From positions 1 through 10,511 of the forward strand of contig JAEWFZ010000035.1 of assembly GCA_023388535.1 (NCBI GenBank): DNA of 10,511 bases, read 5' to 3'. Under the pieces are notes generated by a model. That model was not told where the DNA came from, ran no database searches, and saw only the letters and a program-made list of their open reading frames with translations. Position numbers and translations under genes: made by a program. Origin of the DNA: Bacillota bacterium (GTDB lineage Bacteria > Bacillota_I > Bacilli_A > Erysipelotrichales > Erysipelotrichaceae). Below, in pieces: positions 1 through 5,727 of the stretch (its first letter is position 1; the number at the start of each line of letters is the position of its first letter).

Positions 1-33
1 TCAAACTAAGTATAGGATGTCCTGCTTTATTAC

Positions 34-120
34 TTCTAAAAGTTCCTGATAGCTGACAAAAAAAGAACCTTTAATTTTCTAAAAGTTCTTGATAGTGCGG
101 ACATTTCTAAAAGTTCCTGA
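34..120. repeat. Three direct copies of a 16-base unit, possible mobile-element end
   Basis: The unit TTCTAAAAGTTCCTGA occurs at 34-49 and 105-120, with a one-base variant (TTCTTGA ending) at 77-92. Copies one and two continue alike as GATAG and then reach a GACA word (TGACA near 54-58, GGACA at 99-103). Start-to-start spacing is 43 and 28 bases, so this is not a simple tandem repeat. Spaced direct repeats near a TG...CA tip are known at the ends of IS21-family elements, where they bind transposase. Assigning it to such an element is inference, since no transposase is visible and the third copy lies beyond the candidate GGACA tip. It could also be a regulatory or fossil repeat. Confidence 0.6.
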
Positions 121-130
121 AATACCCAAA

Positions 131-163
131 AGAAAAAGTAGGGTTCCAATGAGCCCTACTTTT
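131..163 (-). terminator. Rho-independent terminator of rpmB
   Basis: Read on the minus strand, AAAAGTAGGG (163-154) pairs with CCCTACTTTT (143-134) around a 10-base loop, and is followed by a T-rich run (TTTTTCTTTT). The first arm includes the rpmB stop codon (158-156), so the hairpin starts inside the gene end. Confidence 0.88.
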
Positions 164-347
164 GTTCTTGTTTTCTTAATGTTCTTAAAGCACGTGTTGA
201 TACTTTGATTCGTTGAGGTTTTCCATCAACCATCACCGTAACTTTCTGAAGATTTACATTCCACTTGCGACGAGTTGCACGAAGTGAGTGTGAACGTTTG
301 TTTCCTGATTGTGCTTTTTTGCCAGATACGGCACATACTCTAGGCAT
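156..347 (-). CDS. rpmB: 50S ribosomal protein L28
   Basis: Encodes a 63-residue L28, a small basic protein of the large ribosomal subunit. The family pattern is clear: MPRVCAVSGK at residues 1-10, SGNKRSHS at 14-21, TRRKWNVNLQ at 25-34, then the beta-rich VDGKPQRIKVSTRAL segment and a Lys/Arg-rich end. Length matches Bacillota L28 (about 62 residues). Only one cysteine (C5) is present, so it resembles the zinc-free C-minus form. The start is fixed by an AAAGGAGGT ribosome binding site 6-7 bases upstream. It is a single-gene unit with its own promoter and terminator, as is common for rpmB, and it is divergent from nagA. Identification is near certain. Confidence 0.98.
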   Translation of the reverse strand: MPRVCAVSGKKAQSGNKRSHSLRATRRKWNVNLQKVTVMVDGKPQRIKVSTRALRTLRKQEQK

Positions 348-353
348 TGGACG

Positions 354-362
354 ACCTCCTTT
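354..362 (-). promoter_or_regulatory. Ribosome binding site of rpmB
   Basis: The minus strand reads AAAGGAGGT, an almost perfect complement of the 16S rRNA 3' end, ending 6 bases before the ATG at 347. It decides the start. Confidence 0.9.
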
Positions 363-377
363 CGATTTAGCTTTAGT

Positions 378-406
378 ATCATACCATAGGTTTTTTTTGT
401 TTGCAA
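378..406 (-). promoter_or_regulatory. Sigma-A-type promoter of rpmB
   Basis: On the minus strand TTGCAA (406-401) and TATGAT (383-378) are separated by exactly 17 bases, and a TG dinucleotide one base before the -10 gives an extended -10 element. The expected start of transcription is about 20-25 bases before the ribosome binding site... near position 371. An A-run fills the spacer. Confidence 0.85.
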
Positions 407-452
407 GTTTTTATGACTAAGTTATCCGTGAGCTGTTTTGAGAAAATCATAG

Positions 453-458
453 TATAAT
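453..458 (+). promoter_or_regulatory. Probable -10 element of the nagA operon promoter
   Basis: A perfect TATAAT lies 25 bases before the nagA start. No good -35 is seen at the right distance; the best candidates around 428-434 match TTGACA at only about three bases. This suggests a weak or activator-dependent promoter, or one that relies on its -10. It lies about 70 bases from the divergent rpmB -10, so the two promoters share a short regulatory gap. Confidence 0.6.
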
Positions 459-467
459 GATATAGAT

Positions 468-475
468 AGAGGAGG
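468..475 (+). promoter_or_regulatory. Ribosome binding site of nagA
   Basis: AGAGGAGG ends 8 bases before the ATG at 484 and fixes this start against internal ATG codons further in. Confidence 0.85.
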
Positions 476-483
476 AATAAAGT

Positions 484-1629
484 ATGATTATTCAATCCAC
501 CAAGGTGTGGGTAGCTTCCCAGTTTGTACCCATGCAATTGCATATTCAAAACGAAAGAATAGAAAGAATGTATCCTTACAACACTCATCCAGCCGATGTT
601 GATTATGGCGATAACAAAATCGTACCGGGTTTTATCGACACTCATATTCACGGAGGCTATGGTTTTGATACCAACGATGGCGATCAAGATGGGTTGAGAA
701 TGTTGCAAAAGCGACTACCAGAAGAAGGGGTTACGGGCTTTTTACCAACTACAGTAACTCAATCTGAAGAAGTCTTAACCAAAGCGTTACTTAATGTTGC
801 GGCGGTAGAAAAGGAACCACAAAGTGGTACTAGGATTTTAGGTATCCATTTTGAGGGACCGTATCTTAACGTGGCTTTCAAAGGGGCGCAACCGGAAGAA
901 CATATTGTTACCCCTGATCTTGAACAATTTAAACGTTACCAAGAAGCTGCTAATGGTTTGATTAAAGTTATCACCATAGCTCCGGAACAAGATCCTGATC
1001 ATACCTTAACTCGCTATTTAGCCGAAACCGGAGTCGTCGCCTCGATTGGACACTCTGCTGCTACTTATCAACAAGCTCTAGAAGCCGTAGCCAATGGCGC
1101 TAAATCGTTTACCCATGTTTATAATGGTATGTCACGTTTTAATCATCGTGAACTTAATTTAGTCGGAGCTGCTTTCCGTTTTGAGGATGTTTTCGGAGAA
1201 ATCATTGTCGACGGGAATCATAGTAGTTTTGATGCGGTCAATGTCTTTATGAGAAATAAAGGTAAAGAGCGTGTCGTTTTAATTACTGATGCCTTGATTT
1301 GTAAAGGGGCAGAGATTGGCTCGGAATGGACCTTGGGAGGACATCCTATTGTCTTAGGTGAAGATGGAGCGGCCTATTTAAAAGGAACTACCAGTCTTTC
1401 AGGATCTACTTTAAAAACCAATGTTGGAGTGAAAAACATCATTGAAAAAGTGGGACTATCTTGGGATTGGGCGATTGCGGCCGCAAGTACAAACCCAGCC
1501 CGATTATTGAATATGGATGATCGTAAAGGTTATTTAAGAGTGGGTTATGATGCGGATATCGTAGTATTAGATAATAATTACGATGTCGTAGCAACCTATG
1601 TTATGGGGAACTTGGAATATCAGAAATGA
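484..1629 (+). CDS. nagA: N-acetylglucosamine-6-phosphate deacetylase
   Basis: Predicted cytosolic, metal-dependent amidohydrolase of 381 residues that removes acetate from GlcNAc-6-phosphate to give glucosamine-6-phosphate, the substrate of NagB encoded two genes downstream. Family marks are in order: short N-terminal beta domain, GFIDTHIHGG with the metal-site pair H54/H56, EGVTGFLPTT at 81-90, HFEGPYLN with metal ligand E124, ASIGHSA with H190, HVYNGM with H211, DGNH with H246, LITDA with catalytic D269, and the C-terminal return to the beta domain (GYDADIVVLD, 354-363). Length is normal. HVYNGM replaces the commoner HLFNAM, a mild variation. It opens an operon, and its stop overlaps the next start as ATGA. 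The match to NagA is strong; substrate is by family. Confidence 0.96.
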   Translation: MIIQSTKVWVASQFVPMQLHIQNERIERMYPYNTHPADVDYGDNKIVPGFIDTHIHGGYGFDTNDGDQDGLRMLQKRLPEEGVTGFLPTTVTQSEEVLTKALLNVAAVEKEPQSGTRILGIHFEGPYLNVAFKGAQPEEHIVTPDLEQFKRYQEAANGLIKVITIAPEQDPDHTLTRYLAETGVVASIGHSAATYQQALEAVANGAKSFTHVYNGMSRFNHRELNLVGAAFRFEDVFGEIIVDGNHSSFDAVNVFMRNKGKERVVLITDALICKGAEIGSEWTLGGHPIVLGEDGAAYLKGTTSLSGSTLKTNVGVKNIIEKVGLSWDWAIAAASTNPARLLNMDDRKGYLRVGYDADIVVLDNNYDVVATYVMGNLEYQK

Positions 1630-2528
1630 AGTTTCATTTCATCATCAACCCGATAGCTGGTAAGTCTGAATATCAAGAAGTCATTACCTTCTTAGCCGCT
1701 TACCAATATGAAATCCCCAATTTCAACTATGAAGTCTATTTGAGCCAAGAAGTTGGCCATGCCAAGAAAATTGCACAAAGCATCACTACAGCGGGCGATG
1801 TCGTGGTTTCGGTAGGTGGGGATGGTACCTTAAACGAAGTTGTCAATGGATTACATCCAAACTGTATCCTTGGGGTAGTCCCTAATGGTACGGGCAACGA
1901 CTTTTCAGCAATGTTGGATTATCCAAAAAAACTAAAGATTAGTGAATGGTTAAGAGAAACCATTGAAGGTAAGGTAGTTACCATCGATCTCGGCGAAGTC
2001 AATGGCTATAAGTTCGTTAATTCCTGCAATACCGGTCTCGATAGTGATGTCTTAGTTCATTACGACGAGTTGCGCGATAAATATAAGAACTTTCGAAAAC
2101 TTTCCTATGCTTCCGCAATTTTTAAAACCGTCAAAAATCTACAACCCTATCATGCCAAAATCACGATTGACGGAACAACCTTAGATGATCGCTACTATCT
2201 AGTAGCTACAACTAATAATGGGAAATTTTATGGCGGTGGGTTTAAACCGACCCCCAATGCCGAAATTCAAGATCAAGTTTTAGATTTCTGCCTGGTAAGA
2301 CCAATTAAAAAAACCAGCTTACCGTATCTATTACGTAAATTTATGAAAGGGAAGCATGAAGGTCATCCAGCCTTTGAATTATATCAAGCTAAGGAAGTTT
2401 TGATCGAGACCCATGGAAAGGTCAATTATGCTTTAGACGGCGAACTAAAATATGGGGATTATATCCATATCAAGGTTTTACCTAATGCTTTAAAACTATT
2501 AGTTTCTGCACAATCAAAATTAAAATAG
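1626..2528 (+). CDS. Diacylglycerol kinase family lipid kinase (DagK/YegS/BmrU type)
   Basis: A 300-residue soluble lipid kinase, likely acting at the inner face of the membrane. The family phosphorylates diacylglycerol to phosphatidic acid, recycling the lipid released by lipoteichoic acid synthesis. Visible motifs: NPIAG at 8-12, GGDGTLNE at 64-71 (nucleotide binding), PNGTGND at 86-92, NTGLDSDV at 136-142, YYLVATTNNGKFYGGGF around 190-206, and DGE at 271-273. The last corresponds to the catalytic Asp/Glu site of Gram-positive DgkB. Length fits the family. Translation is probably coupled to nagA through the ATGA overlap; only a weak GGGGA lies upstream. Its place between nagA and nagB is unusual. 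Exact lipid substrate is not certain, and YegS-like or sphingoid kinases share the fold. Confidence 0.9.
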   Translation: MKFHFIINPIAGKSEYQEVITFLAAYQYEIPNFNYEVYLSQEVGHAKKIAQSITTAGDVVVSVGGDGTLNEVVNGLHPNCILGVVPNGTGNDFSAMLDYPKKLKISEWLRETIEGKVVTIDLGEVNGYKFVNSCNTGLDSDVLVHYDELRDKYKNFRKLSYASAIFKTVKNLQPYHAKITIDGTTLDDRYYLVATTNNGKFYGGGFKPTPNAEIQDQVLDFCLVRPIKKTSLPYLLRKFMKGKHEGHPAFELYQAKEVLIETHGKVNYALDGELKYGDYIHIKVLPNALKLLVSAQSKLK

Positions 2529-2532
2529 GAGG
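2527..2532 (+). promoter_or_regulatory. Ribosome binding site of nagB
   Basis: AGGAGG overlaps the TAG stop of the lipid kinase gene and ends 5 bases before the nagB ATG at 2538, fixing that start. Confidence 0.85.
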
Positions 2533-2537
2533 AAAAT

Positions 2538-3278
2538 ATGAAAATACTTGTTGAAAAAAACCCAGAATTAATGTCCACCCGTGCCTATGAAGTCTACGTA
2601 GAGCTATTAAAGGAAAATCCAAAAGCAGTCTTAGGTCTGGCGACAGGCTCGACTCCAATGCGTTTATATGAAAAATTAATAGAAGCCAATAAAGAAGGTT
2701 TAATCTCTTTCAAAGACGTTACCACTTTTAACTTAGATGAATATTTAGATTTAGATATCGATCATCCTCAGTCCTATCATAGTTTTATGGATCGAGTTTT
2801 ATTTGATCATATTGATATTGATAAAAACAACACGCATATTCCTAAGATTTTAGATGATGCGGCTTTTAATTCTTGCTTGGTTTATGAAGAAAAATTAGAA
2901 GCTAATCCTATCGATTTACAACTCTTAGGTTTAGGCTCGAATGGTCACATTGGGTTTAACGAGCCGGGAACGGATTTTAAAACCCTAACCCATATTGTTG
3001 AATTGGCGGATTCGACCCGACAAGACAACGCTCGTCTCTTTGATAGCATCGATGAAGTCCCAACCGATGCGATTACGATGGGAATCGGTTCGATCATGCG
3101 TGCTAAAAAGATTTTAGTTCTCGCTTATGGTGAATCAAAAGCGGATGCAGTCTATGAAATGTTAAAGGGAGAAATCTCCGAAGATTGGCCATGTACGGTA
3201 CTTCGCAATCACCCGGATGTTGTCGTAATTGTGGACGAAGCCGCTTACTCGAAGGTGAGAAGTGAAGCCCGCTATTAA
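2538..3278 (+). CDS. nagB: Glucosamine-6-phosphate deaminase
   Basis: A 246-residue cytosolic isomerase/deaminase that turns glucosamine-6-phosphate into fructose-6-phosphate and ammonia, finishing the pathway begun by NagA. Visible marks: LGLATGSTP at 32-40 (phosphate loop), FNLDEY with the acid/base D67, HPQSYHSFM at 76-84, LGLGSNGHIGFNEPGT at 130-145 with H137 and E142 of the catalytic triad, and GESKADAV at 198-205. N135 stands where E. coli NagB has Asp, as in several Gram-positive enzymes. It lacks the roughly 20-residue C-terminal extension of the allosteric E. coli enzyme, so it probably is not controlled by GlcNAc-6-P in that way (inference). It follows the lipid kinase by 9 bases and overlaps the next gene by 17. 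Confidence 0.96.
   Translation: MKILVEKNPELMSTRAYEVYVELLKENPKAVLGLATGSTPMRLYEKLIEANKEGLISFKDVTTFNLDEYLDLDIDHPQSYHSFMDRVLFDHIDIDKNNTHIPKILDDAAFNSCLVYEEKLEANPIDLQLLGLGSNGHIGFNEPGTDFKTLTHIVELADSTRQDNARLFDSIDEVPTDAITMGIGSIMRAKKILVLAYGESKADAVYEMLKGEISEDWPCTVLRNHPDVVVIVDEAAYSKVRSEARY
3252..3259 (+). promoter_or_regulatory. Ribosome binding site deciding a GTG start
   Basis: AAGGTGAG inside the end of nagB lies 2-5 bases before the GTG at 3262. It supports that codon as the start of the HAD phosphatase, whose DxDGT motif begins only ten codons later. Confidence 0.6.
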
Positions 3279-4158
3279 AGCAATTATTACTGACCTTGAT
3301 GGTACTTTATTAACCAAAGATCGAAAACTACTTAATGAAACGCGACGGGTTTTGATAAAAGCTCAGGAGCAAGGTTATCGATTAATTTTAGCTTCCTCTC
3401 GTTCCTATTTTATGATGGAAGAAATCATCAAACAGCTTAAACTCGCTAAATATGATGGTTATGCGATTTGTATGAATGGGATGGAGGCGGTACGCGTTCA
3501 AACTCAGGAGGTCTTTCGCCAAGATTACATCAAACCTTGGTTAGTAAGGGAATACTATGAATTGGCGCGTAAAGAAAACATGCTGGCGGTGTTTGAGTCA
3601 TTTCGCGGTATGCAATTGTATGTACCCGTCCAATATAAAGCGCTAACGCCTATCTTTCAGCTTTTAACCGCTAAGAAAAAGTGGTCCGATTTTAGAAAGA
3701 TAAACTTTACCGTTTATGCGGATTTTAGATTCTCAAAAGAACAAAGTTTAACCCGAATCAAATCAGTTGATGAAATTAATTACCCGGTTATGAAACTAGG
3801 GCTGATGCACTTGTTACCGGGAATTAATCGCTATCAGGAAATTATTAATAAGAATTTAGGCGATCGTTTAAATGCGATTCGCATCTCCCGAGTTTGGCTC
3901 GATGTGATGCCAGTGGGTATTTCCAAAGCATCGGGGATCGATTTGATTAAACATCAACTCGGCTATGGTTTAGAATCAATGATTGCTTTTGGCGATGCTG
4001 AAAATGATTTAGAAATGATCCAACGCGCACAGCTTGGAATCGCAATGGGTAATGCTATGCCAAGTTTAAAAGCAGCCAGCGATGATACGACCCGATCGAA
4101 CCAACAAAATGGTATTGTTTTTGCTTTGGATAAACATCTGGGCATTTTCAATGAATAA
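3262..4158 (+). CDS. Cof-type HAD-IIB family phosphatase
   Basis: A 298-residue cytosolic HAD hydrolase of the Cof/YidA type (HAD-IIB), which typically removes phosphate from sugar phosphates or other small metabolites. Motif I is TDLDGTLL with nucleophile D11 and D13; motif II is LASSR at 43-47, where the usual Thr/Ser-Gly-Arg has Ser for Gly; the alpha/beta cap spans about 85-205; motif III is K222 in GISKASGI; motif IV is FGDAENDLEM with D245 and D249, followed by AMGNA at 261-265. The start is GTG and overlaps nagB by 17 bases, so the two are probably coupled. Its place in the nag operon hints at a sugar-phosphate substrate, perhaps a guard against phosphosugar build-up, but that is inference and substrates in this family cannot be read from sequence. 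Confidence 0.9.
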   Translation: MKPAIKAIITDLDGTLLTKDRKLLNETRRVLIKAQEQGYRLILASSRSYFMMEEIIKQLKLAKYDGYAICMNGMEAVRVQTQEVFRQDYIKPWLVREYYELARKENMLAVFESFRGMQLYVPVQYKALTPIFQLLTAKKKWSDFRKINFTVYADFRFSKEQSLTRIKSVDEINYPVMKLGLMHLLPGINRYQEIINKNLGDRLNAIRISRVWLDVMPVGISKASGIDLIKHQLGYGLESMIAFGDAENDLEMIQRAQLGIAMGNAMPSLKAASDDTTRSNQQNGIVFALDKHLGIFNE

Positions 4159-4170
4159 TGCCTTAAGTAT

Positions 4171-4179
4171 TGATATAAT
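4171..4179 (+). promoter_or_regulatory. Extended -10 promoter of the thioredoxin gene
   Basis: TGATATAAT combines the TGn extension with a perfect TATAAT, 27 bases before the trxA start. No convincing -35 is seen, which extended -10 promoters can do without. No terminator separates it from the HAD gene, so read-through from the nag operon is also possible. Confidence 0.65.
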
Positions 4180-4191
4180 CAGTTCGCTGAT

Positions 4192-4197
4192 AGGAGG
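4192..4197 (+). promoter_or_regulatory. Ribosome binding site of the thioredoxin gene
   Basis: AGGAGG ends 8 bases before the ATG at 4206. Confidence 0.85.
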
Positions 4198-4205
4198 AAG
4201 TTAAT

Positions 4206-4523
4206 ATGAAAAAAGTAACAGAATTAGAATTCCAAGACGCGATTGCAGAAGGTTATTCACTAGTCGACTTTTACGCAGACTGGTGTGGTCCATGTAAAAT
4301 GCTAGGTCCAGTTTTAGAACAATTGGATCAGGAATATCATGAAAATTTGAACATTATTAAAGTTGACGTAGATGTTGAACAAGGTTTAGCTCGTAAATTC
4401 GGTGTTCAATCGATTCCTACTTTGATTCTATTCAAAGATGGAAAACAAGTTGACATGATGATGGGATTTAGACCAAAACCAATGTTTGACGAGTTCTTGG
4501 CAGCTCACGGAATTACTAAGTAA
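4206..4523 (+). CDS. trxA: Thioredoxin
   Basis: A 105-residue cytosolic thioredoxin, which reduces disulfides in client proteins such as ribonucleotide reductase and is itself reduced by thioredoxin reductase. The active site WCGPCK is at 26-31 with the redox cysteines C27 and C30. The buried acid D21 (VDFYADW), the cis-proline P71 in SIPT, and the FKDGK turn at 76-80 are all present. Length is canonical and there is no signal peptide, so it is not a secreted thioredoxin-like protein. It has its own ribosome binding site and an extended -10 promoter. No thioredoxin reductase gene is in the window. Certainty about the family is very high; the symbol assumes it is the main thioredoxin. Confidence 0.96.
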   Translation: MKKVTELEFQDAIAEGYSLVDFYADWCGPCKMLGPVLEQLDQEYHENLNIIKVDVDVEQGLARKFGVQSIPTLILFKDGKQVDMMMGFRPKPMFDEFLAAHGITK

Positions 4524-4525
4524 AA

Positions 4526-4546
4526 AAACAAATCATTGATTTGTTT
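4526..4546 (+). terminator. Weak AT-rich hairpin directly after trxA
   Basis: AAACAAATCA and TGATTTGTTT form a near-perfect palindrome with one central base, beginning 3 bases after the stop codon. A broken T-rich run (TTTCCGTTTATT) follows. The stem has few G-C pairs, so it may act as a stability element ahead of the stronger hairpin at 4557. Confidence 0.5.
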
Positions 4547-4556
4547 CCGTTTATTG

Positions 4557-4600
4557 AAAAAGTGGTATCTTTCAGATGACGAAGATGCCACTTTTTCTTT
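4557..4600. terminator. Bidirectional terminator between trxA and the small membrane protein gene
   Basis: AAAAAGTGGTATCTT (4557-4571) pairs with AAGATGCCACTTTTT (4582-4596): 15 pairs including one G-U, around a 10-base loop. On the plus strand it ends in TTTTTCTTTG and on the minus strand in CTTTTTC, so it can stop transcripts from both converging genes. Confidence 0.88.
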
Positions 4601-4619
4601 GTTGTTCATGAAAAAATTA

Positions 4620-4814
4620 TTAATAAAAAGTAGCTATCCAAAGACCGATAATAATATAAACAACACCATTAATCATAACCATATAAAGACTAAAATCAGA
4701 AGGTGTATAGTCGCCATCTATTTTCCAAAAGTTAGATATTTTGTGAGCTTTTTCGGGATATAGGATCAGTAATATACCTATAAAAATAGTAATTAGAGCG
4801 GCGATATATTTCAT
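4620..4814 (-). CDS. Small two-helix membrane protein, function unknown
   Basis: A 64-residue protein with two hydrophobic stretches, about residues 4-19 (IAALITIFIGILLILY) and 45-62 (VMINGVVYIIIGLWIA), joined by a polar loop PEKAHKISNFWKIDGDYTPSD. The overall look (short helix, Trp-bearing loop with a Pro-Ser-Asp, second Gly-rich helix) resembles small uncharacterised bacterial membrane proteins of the DUF6199 kind, but this is recall, not a search. The case for a real gene is good: ATG start, AAGGAG ribosome binding site 10 bases upstream, a protein-like helix-loop-helix design, and a shared terminator just past its stop. It is convergent with trxA. I saw no clear promoter. Function is not known. 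Confidence 0.72.
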   Translation of the reverse strand: MKYIAALITIFIGILLILYPEKAHKISNFWKIDGDYTPSDFSLYMVMINGVVYIIIGLWIATFY

Positions 4815-4824
4815 GGTTTGCTTT

Positions 4825-4830
4825 CTCCTT
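4825..4830 (-). promoter_or_regulatory. Ribosome binding site of the small membrane protein gene
   Basis: The minus strand reads AAGGAG followed by AAAGCAAACC and then ATG at 4814. The 10-base spacing is a little long but workable. Confidence 0.6.
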
Positions 4831-5097
4831 AGTTATAAGAACTTATGAAAATAGATGTTGATGGAAAAAGAATAAACTCTAAGTACCTGTAGTAAAATCC
4901 GTTTCTGATTTCAAAGCCAGTACCATCCATTAGGTCTTAATTTCAAGAATATTATATAAATATGATATAAACCAAGTCAATTTTGTTTTTAAAATTGAAG
5001 AAATCACAAGGATGGTGTGCTATAAATTCGACTAAGCAAATAGCTTAATTAAAATATTCCATTGTAGAATTTTTTATGAAGCAAATGATAGAAACTA
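4831..5097. other. AT-rich gap with no gene seen
   Basis: With its flanks this is a gene-free stretch of about 370 bases between the small membrane protein gene and the XRE regulator. All frames are broken by stops and no tRNA or other RNA gene is recognisable. It has very AT-rich words around 4945-4975 and a weak hairpin (TAAGC/GCTTA near 5034-5048). It must contain the promoter of the minus-strand gene, but I could not point to a good -35/-10 pair. Confidence 0.5.
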
Positions 5098-5125
5098 TTG
5101 CAATGAGTCTAGGACCAGGTATAAT
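5098..5125 (+). promoter_or_regulatory. Sigma-A-type promoter of the XRE-potABCD operon
   Basis: TTGCAA (5098-5103) and TATAAT (5120-5125) are separated by 16 bases. Transcription would start near 5132, giving a leader of about 50 bases that holds the inverted repeats. The -35 word is the same as that of rpmB. Confidence 0.82.
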
Positions 5126-5130
5126 AAACA

Positions 5131-5170
5131 TGTTTAGCAAAACAATTTATAAAGTTTAGTTAAACTAAAC
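5131..5170. promoter_or_regulatory. Two inverted repeats, probable operators of the XRE regulator
   Basis: GTTTAGT-TAA-ACTAAAC (5154-5170) is a perfect 7-base inverted repeat with a 3-base centre. Upstream, TGTTT-AGCA-AAACA (5131-5144) is a 5-base inverted repeat with a similar GTTTAG half. One overlaps the expected transcription start and the other lies in the leader just before the ribosome binding site. Their placement suits repression of the operon by its first gene product. Binding is inference. Confidence 0.6.
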
Positions 5171-5171
5171 A

Positions 5172-5178
5172 AAGGAGG
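5172..5178 (+). promoter_or_regulatory. Ribosome binding site of the XRE regulator
   Basis: AAGGAGG runs directly after the inverted repeat and ends 4 bases before the ATG at 5183. A repressor on the adjacent palindrome, or a hairpin in the RNA, would crowd this site. Confidence 0.8.
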
Positions 5179-5182
5179 TCCT

Positions 5183-5716
5183 ATGAAAATTGGTGCAAAG
5201 CTTAAAAGATTAAGGCACAAGAACAATCTTACCTTAGAAGAACTAGCTAGCCGAACCGAACTTTCTAAAGGGTTCTTATCGCAGCTGGAACATGACTTAA
5301 CTTCGCCCTCAATAACTACCCTAGAAGATATTTGTTATGTTTTGGGAATTAGTTTAGCCCAGTTCTTCGCCGAAGATAAACCCGTGCAAATGGTTTATAC
5401 TGAAGATAATCGTTTCATCGATCAACAAGAAAATTATATCTTGCACTGGATTGTACCCAATGCGCATGAAAACAAAATGGAACCATTAATCATCGAACTG
5501 CCCCCCAAGCAACACTCAGAATTAATTGGACCTTCACAAGCCGAAACCTTTGGCTATGTATTGAAGGGGAGAGTCGATTTAGTTACGATGAATCAAAGGT
5601 TGAAAGTTAAAACTAACCAATGCTTTTATGTCTTTGGCGATCAACAGTATTCTTTAGAGAATACCTCAAAATCAACAGCCACTGTATTGTGGGTAAGCAC
5701 CCCACCAATATTCTAG
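5183..5716 (+). CDS. XRE-family transcriptional regulator with C-terminal cupin domain
   Basis: A 177-residue DNA-binding regulator. Residues 3-61 form an XRE helix-turn-helix (KLKRLRHKNNLTLEELA, then SKGFLSQLEHDLTSPSITTLEDI as recognition region, and VLGISLAQFF closing the bundle). Residues about 100-173 form a small cupin barrel (PLIIELPPKQHSE ... GYVLKGRVDLV ... NQCFYVFGDQQYSLEN). This architecture is shared by regulators such as PuuR and many that sit beside polyamine ABC transporters, where the cupin is thought to sense a small ligand. It is the first gene of the pot operon, 11 bases before potA, and two inverted repeats lie in its own leader. Likely role: self-regulated control of polyamine uptake (inference). 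The metal-binding histidines of enzymatic cupins are mostly absent, which fits a sensor. Confidence 0.9.
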   Translation: MKIGAKLKRLRHKNNLTLEELASRTELSKGFLSQLEHDLTSPSITTLEDICYVLGISLAQFFAEDKPVQMVYTEDNRFIDQQENYILHWIVPNAHENKMEPLIIELPPKQHSELIGPSQAETFGYVLKGRVDLVTMNQRLKVKTNQCFYVFGDQQYSLENTSKSTATVLWVSTPPIF

Positions 5717-5722
5717 AAGGAG
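5716..5722 (+). promoter_or_regulatory. Ribosome binding site deciding the potA start
   Basis: GAAGGAG starts at the last base of the regulator's stop and ends 5 bases before ATG 5728. It rules out an in-frame start 36 codons upstream within the regulator gene. Confidence 0.82.
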
Positions 5723-5727
5723 TAATA

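Noticed and set aside
1..155. CRISPR array at the left edge
   Set aside because: Only three short repeats with unequal spacing of 43 and 28 bases and shared flanking sequence; no cas gene in view.
407..483. Riboswitch or catabolite control site ahead of nagA
   Set aside because: The leader after the -10 is too short for a known riboswitch such as glmS, and I saw no convincing cre-like or NagR-like palindrome.
379..708. 109-codon open frame on the minus strand opposite the nagA start
   Set aside because: It overlaps nagA and the rpmB promoter, has no family resemblance, and lacks a supporting context.
3963..4151. 62-codon minus-strand frame inside the Cof phosphatase gene
   Set aside because: It is antisense to the conserved motif IV region and has no start site support.
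4536..4763. 75-codon plus-strand frame after trxA
   Set aside because: It begins inside the terminator hairpins and runs antisense to the better supported small membrane protein gene; the product looks like a translation of AT-rich noise.
5620..5727. 36-codon upstream extension of potA
   Set aside because: It lies within the regulator gene in another frame, adds no family sequence, and the start at 5728 has a proper ribosome binding site.
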